A stretch of 64,000 nt of DNA. Origin: Vitellaria paradoxa (lineage: Eukaryota > Streptophyta > Magnoliopsida > Ericales > Sapotaceae). Positions within the stretch are counted from its first letter, which is position 1; every line of letters begins with the position of its first letter. The translations under genes and the position numbers were made by a program. Positions 1-11,890 of this stretch are shown piece by piece. The DNA lies in contig CM034237.1 in NCBI GenBank assembly GCA_019916065.1, forward strand, positions 42,328,485 through 42,392,484, written 5' to 3'. Under the pieces are notes generated by a model. The model did not search any database. It was not told where the DNA came from and saw only the letters and a program-made list of their open reading frames with translations.

Positions 1-455
1 GTGTGTTGGGATGGAGAGAAAAAATACCTTTTGTTGGTTATATTCCATGGATTTGACACCTTTATAGTTTGAATCCCAAATGTGCTCAGTGAATCGTTCT
101 GACGGGATTGTGCCTGCCGTTTGGACAAAGTTAGGAAATGGCCTGGTGTCAGAATGGTTTCTGTAATCCGTTTGGATGGAAGTTGGTTATGCGAATCCAT
201 TAGAACGGTTTCTACGATCCAAAAAAAATAGTTACAGTGAGTGTTATTCAATAGTTTAGGGTCTATAGTGAAAATAGTAAAAAAAAAATTTGTTATTTGA
301 TTAACCGAATTTTAGTTATTGACTTTTGTTAGAAAGTATTAAATTTTTTTCAAATTTCAATAAAGTAGGAATGTGTAAAAATATAATAGAGTTTGTCAGA
401 GACTTTTAGAGATTTTCAGAGATTTTCACCAAAATTTGGTGCACCAAACGAACCC
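1..455. mobile_element. Right part of a Tourist-like MITE, cut by the window edge
   Basis: The right end reads CCAAACGAACCC followed by TA. The interior matches, with interruptions, the complete element at 59454-60120: both contain a segment with GTTATTTGATTAA..CGAATT, then TTATTGACTTTT, then GTGTAAAAAT.TAATAGAGTTT and repeated AGAGATTTTCA blocks near the end. The left end lies outside the window. No coding capacity is seen. The family assignment rests on the shared interior and the terminal motif. Confidence 0.6.
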
Positions 456-667
456 TATATCCTATTTTTTGTCACTCCAAATACTTCCTCAGTAATGTCT
501 CCATTTATTTTTTGTACTTCGTAAATAAAAAATAAATAATTAAAATAAAGAAAAAAATGGTAAAAAGAGAATAGACTTGCGTTTTAAAAAAAGAAGAACG
601 TTTGTAAGGAAACAACTAATAGGATTCTGTTAAACCTTACTTTGATTTTAATAAGAACAATAAATAA

Positions 668-1026
668 GGGGCGGTTTGGAGGTTTAAAAACAAGAAAAAA
701 AATGAAATTTTTGGTACTTTTTTGTGTGCTTTTTTAGTTATATTTTTTTTTGTGTGTTTGGTAGAATAAAGTGTATTTTTTAATATTTTTTTGTAACTTT
801 TAGGTGTTTGATAAATTTTTTATTGTAACAAATCAAAAAAGTGATAAGTTTTTGTGTATTTGGTATATTTTTACTGTAACAAATAAAAAAGTGGTAACTT
901 TTTGTTTTATTTTTTATTGTAACAAATCAAAAAAGTGAAAAAATTGTGGTTCTACCAAACGCACCAAAAGTTACAAAATGTAACTTTTGGTACTTTTTTC
1001 CTAATTTTGAGCCTCCAAATGGGCCC
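668..1026. mobile_element. Tourist-like MITE, family B, copy 1
   Basis: A 359-bp element with imperfect inverted ends (left GGGGCGGTTTGGAGG; right end reversed GGGCCCATTTGGAGG), flanked on both sides by TAA. Ends of G-rich plus GTTTGG type with a TAA duplication are typical of PIF/Harbinger Tourist MITEs. The interior is AT-rich with repeated 'TAACAAATCAAAAAAGTG' type blocks. It shares its ends and interior with the element at 5432-5824. It is non-coding. Confidence 0.75.
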
Positions 1027-1344
1027 TAAAAAAAGAAATAAATAAATATTACTCCCCTGTATTATTATAATTGTGATGAATTTAAAATTTAGCCCATTTG
1101 AAACTCTCCAAAAGTTTTAAAAAAATTCTTAAAATTTTAATATTTCTTTTCAATCAAAATTCATCAAATGTCAATTTTACACTAAATTTTGATTTACGCA
1201 AACTTTTTTAAAACTATAAAAGCTTTAAAATCTCCGCCTATATATAGTTGTAAGGCATTAATTATGGAAATATATTACTATAACAATTTCTATCTTCATT
1301 AAAAAAAATATTTATGCGATGCTGTACTGATAATTGTACGTTAG

Positions 1345-1503
1345 TATAAATGAATCATAAAAATAAACAAATAATGTTATTAATTCACACGTATTGTGTG
1401 TGCATTTACATCTAGTTAGTATAAATGAATCATAAAAATAAACAAACAATGTCATTTAATTATAAATGAATCATAAAAATAAACAAACAATGTCATTTAA
1501 TTT
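1345..1503. repeat. Three copies of a roughly 41-bp AT-rich unit
   Basis: The block containing AAATGAATCATAAAAATAAAC occurs at about 1347, 1422 and 1463. The last two copies are directly adjacent and nearly identical, each ending in CAAACAATGTCATTTAATT. It is a short local tandem duplication with no function seen. Confidence 0.7.
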
Positions 1504-1899
1504 CCTTTAATTAAAGTGCATCAGTATTTTAGATAACTACATGCTCGTCTCCATACTGGGTAATGTTAGGACATGAGTTATTCTCCTCCTTCCAAATGGT
1601 GGATTTAAGGGAGCAAGGCCGTCCGGTCAGTGGTCGAATTAAAGTTCATACAAAAGTCATATTGACCAAAAATCCAAATGCCGCCGGAGAGAGCACGGTG
1701 CAGATCGTAAAATATTTTATCCAGTGATGAAATCCCAAGCTCTATTGCCTTCTCGCTGGCCCCACCGTCGCGACACAACTGTCTCAATGGAGCTTGAAAT
1801 CACACCATTTCATGCACCTTACCTGCTTATATCACATGTTTGAATGCCAACTTTTACAACAATAATAAAACCAAGATATATATACATGGCCTACTTTTA

Positions 1900-2038
1900 G
1901 AGTGACAAAAACACGTTGAAAAGTGATGAAAAATACTGAAAAATTTTAAAAGATATTCACTTTCTATTTCACTGTATGAATTACAAACTCATAACTTATC
2001 TCATTTTATTTTACTTTTTATCACTCCAAACGCACCTT
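1900..2038. mobile_element. Degenerate short MITE-like element
   Basis: The right end reads CACTCCAAACGCACCTTAG, and the left region starts with GAGTGACAAAAA. The interior carries a 'TTTCACTGTATGAATTAC' block, which is the complement of the 'GTAATTCGTATAGTGA' block in the element at 8189-8346. The left end is eroded, so the boundaries are approximate. Confidence 0.4.
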
Positions 2039-2379
2039 AGTGTAAAAAAGACAAGTAACAAAGTCAATTGTAGAAATTAGAAAAATTTATAAAAATTAAA
2101 ATTTTTTGGGGTTTTTTTTTTTTTTATAAACCAAATTCTCCCAAATACTCCGGGTCATCCTTCTAAGTTTAAATTTTGAATAAATGGGGACGGATGTTAT
2201 GCGATAATAATGAGAAGATGTTTGTTTTGGGGTAATAGGGGTAATTTTACGAAGATAATGTTTATCTCCATATATCAATTTCGATAACGGGATAACAATT
2301 ATTTTAGGTTACTAATTATCTCTATATAGGAGTAAACTTTTACTCTAGGGAAAAGGTGGATAATAGGGAATAAGGCAAA

Positions 2380-3340
2380 AATTTTATCATTTTTTAACTA
2401 CCCTTGTAAAATATTTCTTCACTTCCCTACAAAACTTTAAACAATGTTTTTTTATAAGTAATTATAATAAATATTATAAAATCATAATTTATTTAATCAA
2501 AATAGAATTAATTAATTAACTAATTATTTTATAAAAATAATATTTAATAAATAATAATTTATTATTATAATTTATTTTATTTTATTAAAATACTACTATT
2601 GAAATATTAATGTATGACAAAAGTTATTTATTTTCCCAAATTAAAATGAATTTGTAATAAATAATAATGACTTATTAAAATATTTTATTTTATTAAATGA
2701 AAATTATGTCTCATAAATAATAATTTATTAGATTATGTATTGTATTAATATAATTTATTTAAATAAACTAAAATTATTTGTTTTATTAAATTATTTTATC
2801 AAAATAAAAGTAAATTTTAACAAATAATAATTTACTAAATTATGGATTTTATTAATATAATTTATTAAAATCAACAATTTATTTAAATAAACTAAAATTA
2901 TTTTTTTATTAAATTATTTTACCGAAATAAAAATAATTTTTAACCAAGAATAATTTACTATTAAAATTAATTACTATTGAAATATTAATTTATGGTAAAA
3001 TTATTTTTTATAATTAATATTTTTATTTAAAAGTATATATTTTAATAATATATTTTTATTAAAATTAATTATTATTAAAATAACAATGATTATGATAATT
3101 TATTTTATTATAATATTTTATTAAAATTAAGTATTAACTTTCACCCTCTGTAAACTTATCCTTATTAACTGTTGTCTCTTTAAAAGTTTTAGCATTTCAA
3201 AATAATATAATTATTACTTACCAAAAAAATATATAATTATTATCGGATAAAATTTACTCTCTCATTCTAAAACATAAATATCACAAACTTTTTATTCCAG
3301 TAATTATTGTTAGGGTAACAATTATCTCCATAATCTTTTA
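2380..3340. other. Extremely AT-rich spacer with degenerate tandem blocks
   Basis: About 1 kb consists almost only of A and T, with runs such as TAATAATTTA. Two adjacent blocks of about 115-130 bp (from about 2716 and 2832) repeat in the same order: an AATAATAATTTA start, a TATTAATATAATTTATT centre and a TTTTATTAAATTATTTTA end. No gene is seen. Such stretches can be decayed transposon or matrix-attachment DNA; the sequence alone does not decide. Confidence 0.55.
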
Positions 3341-3399
3341 TTCTTAAAATTTTCATCCTTTATCAAACATGTTCTGAGTATAAAATATAATTCTAAATA

Positions 3400-4770
3400 A
3401 GGCCAAAAAAAAAAAAAATTGATTGGAGTAGCAAGGCTCGGTTTTGTTACGTAGAAGCCAGTTTTTAGTTTTTTATAAATTTTTTCATCTTATATAACTT
3501 TTTTTTGTTAAAAATTGATTTCTTTTAGAAACTATATTTTTTAAAGCTTGTTAATCGCACTCTTAAAAAAATTAAAAAATTTACATTTATTTGAGTAAAA
3601 ACTATCCGTTTAGACACAAAATTAATGAAAATTTATTTTTTATTTTTATAATTTTTATTCAAATGAACGTGAATTTTTTATTCTTTTAGGAATGCTATTA
3701 ACACACTTAAAATTTACTCTTTTTAAAATAAAATAAAATTATAAGACAACAAAAACTACATTTTGATTTTTTTTCCAGGCCAAACAAAGCCTAAGTTGTT
3801 TAAAATTAACTTGTTTAAATTTAGATCGTTCAATTTTTGAATCGAGTTCAATAATATAATTATAAATTTAAGTTTGTCGAACAATGTTTGCTACAAATTA
3901 TATTTAAATTTAATTAAATTTTATAATAAGCCTGAATGAACTCTTAGCAAGTAGAACATGAATCCAACTCAAACCACTAAATTTGTTTAACTGCCCTAAT
4001 TTTAATAAATGAATTTGGATCCAACCGAGTTGAGTCAATCATGTTCCGTTTTACTTTGAATGTGTGGATAAATATCTTAAATGCTTCTATTAAATTTGAA
4101 ACAATACATTAATGTCTTCTAATTATACTTTATCAATAGTTTCATTAATTTTTAAACTGCGCTGAATTAGCTTAATATGTTTAAATGAATTACGAGACTT
4201 CATAAAACTCAAGTTCCCTTTTGTTTGGAGCTCAATTTTTTGTCTAAAATCTCCACAATTCTTTATAAATATTTACAAAATTTTTTTCACCTTGAAAGTT
4301 AAAGTAAAAAAATTTCTGTCAGAATCCGCTCTAATAGACCAAAACGGATTCGTTCGAACAGATTTTTACTATTCATCTCTATTTGTTGCGATTTGTTATT
4401 ACGCCAAAAATAACTCAAATCATATTTTATCTTAATTTTATAACTCCAAACAACATCTAAATTATCAAAATATATTTGAAAGTAGACTCAACAAATAAAA
4501 AATTAAACTTTAAATAATTTTAAAATTTAATAAAATTTTTCAAATTAAAAATTTAATTAATCTATTAATTAATTTGAGCCTAATAAGAAAAAATATATAT
4601 ATATATATATATTTTTGCGCTAAATTGTCAATTCTAACGAGATCGGGTTGTGTTTATTGAAACTTAGACCAATCCAATTTTAATTGAATCCATTTTTTAA
4701 TATAAAATTGAACTAATATTTTAAATAATTAAACCAAACCTGCTCAATTTAAATTGAGTCAATTTGAAAT
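3400..4770. other. Gene-free AT-rich spacer
   Basis: No gene is recognised. The stretch holds degenerate repeats with 'GAACTC...TTAAA...GAGTTC' type wording (about 3800-4200) and a possible worn MITE at about 4220-4455 with GTTTGGAGCTC and ACTCCAAAC ends. A (TA)n run lies at about 4592-4612. Confidence 0.4.
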
Positions 4771-4771
4771 A

Positions 4772-5112
4772 GGGGGTGTTTGGCAACTCAAAAATTAATA
4801 AAAAAATATCAAAAGTTAGTTTTTGAGTGTTTGGCAAAACCACAAGTTTTGCCACTTTTTTGATTTGCTACAGTAAAAAGTACCACTCCATCATTACATT
4901 TTTTTGATTTGTTACAGTAAAATACATACCAAACACCCAAAAGTTACAACCTTTTTGCTTTGCTACAGTAAAAAATTTACCAAACACCCAAAAGTTACTA
5001 AAAAAATACTAAAAATTTTACTTGGTTCAACCAAACACACAAAAAAGTACAAAAAAAAAAACACCAAAAAACTACTAAAACTTAAGTTTTTTTTTAACTT
5101 CCAAACACTCTC
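4772..5112. mobile_element. Tourist-like MITE, family C, copy 1
   Basis: The left end is GGGGGTGTTTGGCAACT; the right end reversed is GAGAGTGTTTGGAAGTT. The interior includes 'AAAAATATCAAAAGTTA' and 'TTGCTACAGTAAAAAA' blocks shared with the element at 6048-6348. The flanking triplets (ATA and GTA) differ by one base. A short open frame inside is a by-product of low-complexity sequence. Confidence 0.65.
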
Positions 5113-5295
5113 GTACTATTTGTTTTATTTAAGAACAAGCATTTGAAATTAAAGTTAGATTGAGTCAATTAAAAACAATGTGCTAACTAGAAGACAAAAT
5201 TAAAAAGCGATTGAATTTGGTAAAGTTTAGATTCAAAATCAAACACAACTACTGTAAAATCCTACCTAGTTTAGTATTTTTTTTTTTTTTAACCT

Positions 5296-5388
5296 CTACA
5301 TATTTTGTTCACTCTTATTATTTGGGTTAGTAAATGAGTCGATCATATTTTGTTCACCCTTATTATTTGGGTTGGTAAATGAGTCGAT
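5296..5388. repeat. Two tandem copies of a 45-bp unit
   Basis: The unit containing CATATTTTGTTCAC and TTATTATTTGGGTT and ending AAATGAGTCGAT is present twice back to back with two or three differences. It is a local duplication without visible function. Confidence 0.75.
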
Positions 5389-5431
5389 TATTAGTATATC
5401 TAAATTTATTTATTAAGTTTTGAAATATTAC

Positions 5432-5824
5432 GAGTCCGTTTGGAGGTTTAAAAAAAGTAAAAAAATAAAATTTTTAGTAGTTTTTTGTGTTTTTTATTTG
5501 TAGTTATAATTTTTTGATGTGTTTGGTAGAACAAAATGTAATTTTTAGTAATTTTTTACAACTTTTAGGTGTTTGATAAATTTTTTACTATAACAGAACA
5601 GAAAAGTGGTATCTTTTTGTATGTTTGGTAAGTTTTTTTACTGTAGTAGAGTAGAAAAGTGACAATTTTTGTATGTTTAGTAAAATTTTTTGTAGAATAA
5701 ATTACTGTAGCAGAGTAGAAAAGTGAAAAAATTTGTGATTCCACTAAACGCACCAAACTTAATGGAGCAAAAAAGTGAAAAAAATTATACTTTTTTACCT
5801 TTTTTCGATCCTCCAAACAGACTC
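5432..5824. mobile_element. Tourist-like MITE, family B, copy 2
   Basis: A 393-bp element with left end GAGTCCGTTTGGAGG and right end reversed GAGTCTGTTTGGAGG, so 14 of 15 terminal bases pair. It is flanked by TAC on both sides. It is related to the element at 668-1026 by its ends and by the internal 'GTTTGGTAGAA' and 'CTGTAGCAGAGTAGAAAAGTG' type repeats. It is non-coding. Confidence 0.75.
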
Positions 5825-6047
5825 TACATTCAAACTTATTTGTTAAGTTTAGTGGAACACTTAATTTAAGTCAAATGTATTTGTAAGCCTATAACCAAAC
5901 TTGTTTCATCAATTTATTGATAAAAAATTTTAATAAATAAATATATTTTTAATAAAAAATTAAACCGTTTGAGCTTAACAAAAAGTTGTAAATTAATAAA
6001 CAACTACTTATAACTGTACTTACCCCCCTAAAAAAAACTACTTATAA

Positions 6048-6348
6048 GAGGGTGTTTGGCAACTTAAAAATTAGTAAAAAAATATCAAAAGTTAATTTTT
6101 GTATATTTGGTAAAACCACAAATTTTTCACTTTTTTGATTTGCTACAGTAAAAAATATACCAAATACCCAAAAGTTATAACTTTTTTACTTTGCTACAGT
6201 AAAAAATTTACCAAACACCTAAAAGTTACTAAAAAATACTAAAAATTCCACTTGGTTCAACCAAACACACAAAAAAGTGTAAAAAAAAAAAAAAAAAAAC
6301 CAAAAAACTACCAAAACTTAAGTTTTTTTTTAACTTCCAAACACCCTC
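6048..6348. mobile_element. Tourist-like MITE, family C, copy 2, intact ends
   Basis: A 301-bp element. The left end GAGGGTGTTTGG is the exact reverse complement of the right end CCAAACACCCTC, and TAA flanks both sides. This is the cleanest Tourist-type structure in the window. The interior matches the element at 4772-5112 closely. Confidence 0.85.
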
Positions 6349-6354
6349 TAACTA

Positions 6355-7815
6355 TTCTAAGTTGTTAATAATAAAAATTAACTCATTAAAATTTTATAAC
6401 CAGCGCTAGATACAAACATTTAAACGGATATATTTATGAACCACAAATGAGTAATATAAGCTTGTTTCTAAGTTTTATTTAGTTGAATTTACCCTCTTTC
6501 AAAAGATTAATAAAATATTACATAAAAAACTAGTAAATTCGAACTTATTTGTTTATTCAACTTTAAAAAAATGTTCAAAATTATTTTTTTATTTTATAAA
6601 ATAACTATAAACAAATTTGTTTAGGAGAGGCGAGGTAAACTCCCATTTAAAATTAAAAAAATCTAATCAATTTGAATATTTAAACTTATTTAAACTATTT
6701 AATCAGTAATAAAATTTGAATTTATGACTTAGAGAGTTTCAGATATATTATATCATCTAATTAATTAAATTTAATATATAGCAAAATCAATTTAATTTAG
6801 TATATATCTTTTTTAAACTAAATAAATATTGTTATTTGAAATAATTTTTTAATTCAAAGTAACTTTTTGAGATTTATCTCTGGTTTTAATAGACTTTTTT
6901 TTATTTTTTTTATTTTTGCACACTCTTTATCTAAAACACTATCTTGTATAATATAAGATTATATATATGAAAATAAATATTTAAAATTTATAGCAATGCA
7001 AACAAATTAAAAAAATAAAAAAATAAATATTTAAAATTTGTCGAGACACAAATCCTTGTTTACTCCTATCTTATTAATTTCTTAAATTATATTTTTTTAT
7101 ACTTATCTTATGTTAAATTATATTTTTATATTTGCTTTTTTATTTTAATTTTTAAGAGTTAGTTGATATTTGTACCGAGAAGGAATTTTAAGACATTAAA
7201 TATGATTTAAAAAATAATATTAGTGGAATATTATGAAGGTTGAAAGTATAAGAGCGATTAAGTTAATGGGATATTACCATGTATATTTTGTCTAAACATT
7301 TAGAATTAAATTTAAGAATTTATTATTAAATAAAAGTCTAGAGATTCTAGAATCAGTTGCTCATCACATTTAGATATTTTATCTTGGCTTTTTTAATTAA
7401 GTTTAAATGTTTTGTGATGTTTAGATAAATTAGATTAAAGAGAGTTTGAATAGGAATATGGAATGTTTTATTATATTTTGATAAATAAAAGTGGTATTGA
7501 ATAAAAGTTAATAATCAGTTTTGAGTACGACAATTAATTACAATTATTTAAAAAGTATTTATATAACAAAATACAACATATTTCAGAAATGTTACCCTTA
7601 CGAACTAAAATCTAAAATCTGGGATTAAGTTTTATTTTTAAACGAATGATTGAAATCTTTTATAAATTAAAATTTTCTCTTAAATTTCCGTCGAATCTTT
7701 GGGTTATTTCACATTCTAATTAGTTGAATTTAATGCCGATATCTAAAGAGTTGTATTAAAAAAAAGACAAACATTGTTGAACTTAATGATGATATTTGAA
7801 TATTTGCATTGAGAA
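6355..7815. other. Gene-free AT-rich spacer
   Basis: No gene or recognisable element is seen. The stretch is short AT-rich low-complexity sequence with many stop codons in all frames. Confidence 0.5.
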
Positions 7816-7822
7816 AGATAAA

Positions 7823-8134
7823 GACTCATTTAGTTTGTTTTTCTATTTTTTATTTTTTATTTTGAACTTAATTTTCATTTCACACTTTTGAAAATAAGGA
7901 AAAAACTCAAAACGTATTTGGTTACTTGCGTTTTCAAAATTAATTTTAGAAAACAGAAAATGAGTTTACACATAAAATGAAAAATGACAAAAAATCATTT
8001 GAGCGTTTTTTATCCAAAATAAAGAAAATTTCAAAATAATGAAAACAGTGCATTTTTTGTTTCTTTATTTTGAAATTTTTAGAGTATAAAATGAAACAAA
8101 AAATAGAAAATAGAAAAATAAACCAAATGTCATC
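7823..8134. mobile_element. Tourist-like MITE, family E, copy 1
   Basis: The left end is GACTCATTTAGTTTG; the right end reversed is GATGACATTTGGTTTATTTT. The flanks are TAAA and TAAA-like. The interior contains AGAAAATGAGTTTACACAT, also found with one change in the element at about 20420-20738. It is non-coding. Confidence 0.5.
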
Positions 8135-8188
8135 TAAAAATTTTAAAAATTTATTTTGAAATTTTAAAAAAGTAAAATACACTAATAT

Positions 8189-8346
8189 GGGGTGTTTGGA
8201 GTTGTATAAAATAGTATAAAATTATAAAAATAAATATCTCGTAATTCGTATAGTGAGTGAATAATTTAAATTTTATTATCTCGTAATTTATGTTTGTAGA
8301 GATTTATTAGATTTTATTTTTTTTTTGGAGAACTCCAAATAGAGCC
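8189..8346. mobile_element. Tourist-like MITE, family D, copy 1
   Basis: A 158-bp element with left end GGGGTGTTTGGAG and right end reversed GGCTCTATTTGGAG, flanked by TAT on both sides. The interior has a TCGTAATTCGTATAGTGA block that recurs in modified form at 8387-8523, 1900-2038 and 27508-27658. Confidence 0.65.
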
Positions 8347-8386
8347 TATATTTCAATTTTAAATGGGTTCGCTATTTAATATCTAC

Positions 8387-8523
8387 GTGTGTGTTTGGAG
8401 TTAAAAAAGTAAGATAAATTGAGAGTTCGTAATACGTGCAGTGAAAGAAAAAAATTGATGTAATATAAAATTAACAGAGATTTATAAAATTTTTTGTTAA
8501 TTTTTTACAAACCAAACGATGCC
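8387..8523. mobile_element. Tourist-like MITE, family D, copy 2
   Basis: A 137-bp element with left end GTGTGTGTTTGGAG and right end reversed GGCATCGTTTGG, flanked by TAC on both sides. The interior GAGTTCGTAATACGTGCAGTGA corresponds to the block in the neighbouring element at 8189. Confidence 0.6.
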
Positions 8524-9049
8524 TACGTCGAACAAAATAATAAAAACCTAAAATTTAAGTTTAAAAAGAACGTAACCGAAAAAAAAAAAAAACCTCTCTA
8601 TTTAAGAATGTTTAGGTGTAGCTGTCAAAAGAGACCGCAATATAATAATGCAGCTGTAGACTTGAAAAAAAAAAAAAACTGTGATTTCATGAACGGTAAT
8701 TTTATAATTAGTTTTTTTTTTAATACAATATTTGAACAATTTATCTGGTTTCTAACAGCAAAGCAAAAAAAAATAAAAAAAATTGATGATTTGCAGCCAA
8801 ACTACCGTGATCGCATCATGTCGGGATCCACAGACGTCCATTTGCTGGACCCTCATCGGAGAACTACGTGGTCGAACACGTACCAGATTTTGGCTGGACC
8901 CACAGACTAATATCACCAATCACCCCACCCGACACGCTGCTAAAATTGGGAAGTGCCTTCCAACCTTATGCTGACGCGTGGGTCCTACTTTAAAACCGGT
9001 GCACTGCGCACCCCGAACAATATAGTCCTAGCGGACTATTGCAATATCG
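8524..9049 (+). promoter_or_regulatory. Upstream region of the PMT2-like gene
   Basis: About 500 bp between the last MITE and the transcribed leader of the methyltransferase gene. From about 8790 the composition changes from AT-rich to mixed, as expected for a promoter. No element is assigned with confidence; a CCATAAATACA stretch at about 9083 could be a TATA-like site. The open frames here are not convincing genes. Confidence 0.35.
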
Positions 9050-10205
9050 GATCAAAGAACCAAGATTTACAAGGCCCTACCATCCATAAATACATTTTCT
9101 AGAGAGAGAGGAAAACTCGCTTTCGTTTCGATCTACATATTAATAGTTTCCATCCGATTGACTCTCAAAACACGCTTTTTGATTTGAATGAGATCAAGCT
9201 TGTTAGGGTTTTCACTGTGACTCAATTTGTGCTCCTGTTTCGCCATTGTTTGTAGAAAAACAGAGCTGCGGAATCGTTAATCAAAAGGGAGCGAGGAAGG
9301 AGATCCTCAATCAGCACTCCCTCGCACCTCTAAATGCAATAGGTATGAGATTATGATCTAAATGATGCTCAGAGCCGGCTGCTACTGTGATCTGTTTTTG
9401 TTGTTAATTTTACTTTGATTTCACGTACTTTTCTCCCATTGTTGTCTGCAATTTGAAATTCTATTGAAAAAAAAAAAAAAGAAAAAAGGAAAAATAACTC
9501 GGTGTTCTATGACGTACAATTTTCGGTTTTTTTTTTTTTTTTTTTTTTGGGCTACCTAAAGCATTAATCTTGGTCCTGATTAGATCTTTGTCACTTCAGG
9601 ATCACAGTTTGAGTTTAGTTTTCTGCTTTTGCATTTACAAGCTCATATCAGCTGTTGTAATCCCTTGTTTACCCCATTCTAGCTATTTTCACTGCTTATA
9701 TTCTGACTTCATGTGTGTAAGTGCCGTACTTTACTGGCATAACTTGGCTAAATGTTCTAATAGTATTGTTGTTGAGGCTTTAATATTATAATGAATTACC
9801 TATTCATGCTGATTTATTTATTTATTCATTTTTGCTGTCAGCAATCCGGATCTAAACCAGTCTAAATGCATCAAACCTTAATGTCCTACAACACATTCAT
9901 ATGTACATTCAAATTCAGTTTTTTATAAGTTAGTTTGTAATAATTCATAATTTTGGTGTAAATGGGCTTGGCATGTGTCACCTCAGGTCTGCTACATAAA
10001 GGAATTATCAGTGTTTGTATTGATTTCAACCTAGGTAGTGGTTCAATTGGAAGAAAAAAAGAAAGGAAGGATAATGGCTGAACCCCTAGATTTGCTATTG
10101 TTATTGTTATGCAGCATTAATTTGAGTACAGACATGTATCCTATGTTGTTCACATTTACTCTCAGTTTCTAACTGTTTACTAATATCATTTGGAAATTGC
10201 TTCAG
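9050..10205 (+). other. 5' leader exon and leader intron of the PMT2-like gene
   Basis: The leader exon runs from about 9050-9100 (start not fixed) to 9342, where AATAG is followed by the donor GTATGAG. The intron is 9343-10205, ending TTGCTTCAG. The coding exon then begins with nine leader bases before the ATG at 10215. Leader introns are common in plant housekeeping and Golgi enzyme genes. The intron holds poly-A and poly-T runs (about 9467-9480 and 9529-9548) but no element I recognise. Confidence 0.6.
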
Positions 10206-10214
10206 GCGCGCATC

Positions 10215-11852
10215 ATGGCAACAAAGCTAAATTCAGGTGACAATAGGACTAGGAGTTCTGTATCTATTTTTATAGTCGCTGGTTTGTGCTGCTTCTTCTA
10301 TATATTGGGAGCATGGCAAAGAAGTGGGTTTGGAAAGGGTGACAGTATAGCTCTGGAGATGACAAAGAGTGGAGCTGATTGCAATATCATTCCTAATCTG
10401 AATTTTGAGACTCACCACAGTGGTGAAGCTGGTGTTGTTGATGATTCTGAATCAAAAAAAGTGTTTAAGCCATGTGATGCCCAGTATACTGATTACACAC
10501 CCTGCCAAGATCAAAGACGTGCTATGACCTTCCCTAGGGATAATATGATTTACCGAGAACGACATTGTCCTTCTGAGAATGAGAAGTTACATTGTCTTAT
10601 TCCAGCACCCAACGGATATGTGACCCCATTTCCATGGCCAAAAAGTCGGGATTTTGTACCATATGCCAATGCACCATATAAGAGCTTGACTGTTGAGAAG
10701 GCTATTCAGAACTGGATTCAATATGAGGGTAATGTATTTAGGTTCCCGGGTGGAGGAACACAGTTTCCTCAAGGGGCAGATAAATATATTGATCAGCTTG
10801 CTTCTGTAATTCCAATAAAAAATGGGACTGTTAGAACTGCGTTGGACACTGGTTGCGGGGTATGTTAAGCTTGTCAAACCTTCTCAATTGTTGTTTACCT
10901 TCGCCGTCTCACATTTATCTTTTTCCTTCTGGGGATCATATTCATATGCACCTTTTCTTGATTATAATCACTGCAAAAATGAATTGTTTTCTACAGGTTG
11001 CCAGTTGGGGTGCCTACCTTTGGAAGAGAAATGTCATAGCTATGTCATTTGCACCAAGAGACTCACATGAAGCACAGGTTCAGTTCGCTCTTGAAAGGGG
11101 AGTGCCTGCCGTCATTGGTGTTCTTGGAACAATAAAAATGCCATATCCTTCTGCAGCTTTTGATATGGCTCATTGTTCTCGTTGCTTAATTCCATGGGGA
11201 GCCAACGGTGAGCATTATACATTACATGATAAAGTCTTGCCATAATATTATAAAATTAATGTTTCAAGCTTTCAAACCACCTCTAAAAAATATAAATAAA
11301 TAACTGTTGTATTCTGTTTTTATTGTTGAAATTACGTTTTATGTGATTGTATTTTCTTGATTTTCCAATTTCTATGCAGATGGAATGTACATGATGGAAG
11401 TTGATCGAGTTCTTAGACCGGGTGGCTATTGGGTGCTTTCTGGTCCTCCTATTAATTGGAGAACTAACTACAAAGCATGGCAGCGTCCTAAGGAGGAACT
11501 TCAGGAGGAGCAAAGAAAGATTGAGGAGATTGCCAAACTTCTCTGCTGGGAGAAGAAGTCTGAGAAGGGTGAAATTGCTATATGGCAGAAGAGAGTAAAT
11601 GCTGAGTCATGCCGTCGCAATGGAGATTCTGAAGCCAATTTTTGCAAAACAGCCAACGCAGATGATATCTGGTATGATGTTGTGCTTGATGGGTAGACAT
11701 GGCATGCCAGGGCAGTATGAGTAGATGTTTTCTTTCTTTCTCATTTTTTTTTTTTGAAAACATATTTTTTATACCAATTACAAATGGAGCCTTATATTTC
11801 TTCTGCAACAGAGGGGAGAGAGAGTGGAGAAAAGCTTTGAAAGGTAAGGATG

Positions 11853-11890
<38 letters not shown>

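Noticed and set aside
4904..5816. Lys/Thr-rich ORFs in the first 6 kb
   Set aside because: They are translations of AT-rich MITE interiors.
8494..8974. Overlapping short ORFs upstream of the PMT gene
   Set aside because: They start in a MITE and run through low-complexity lysine-rich sequence, with no domain and no conserved look.
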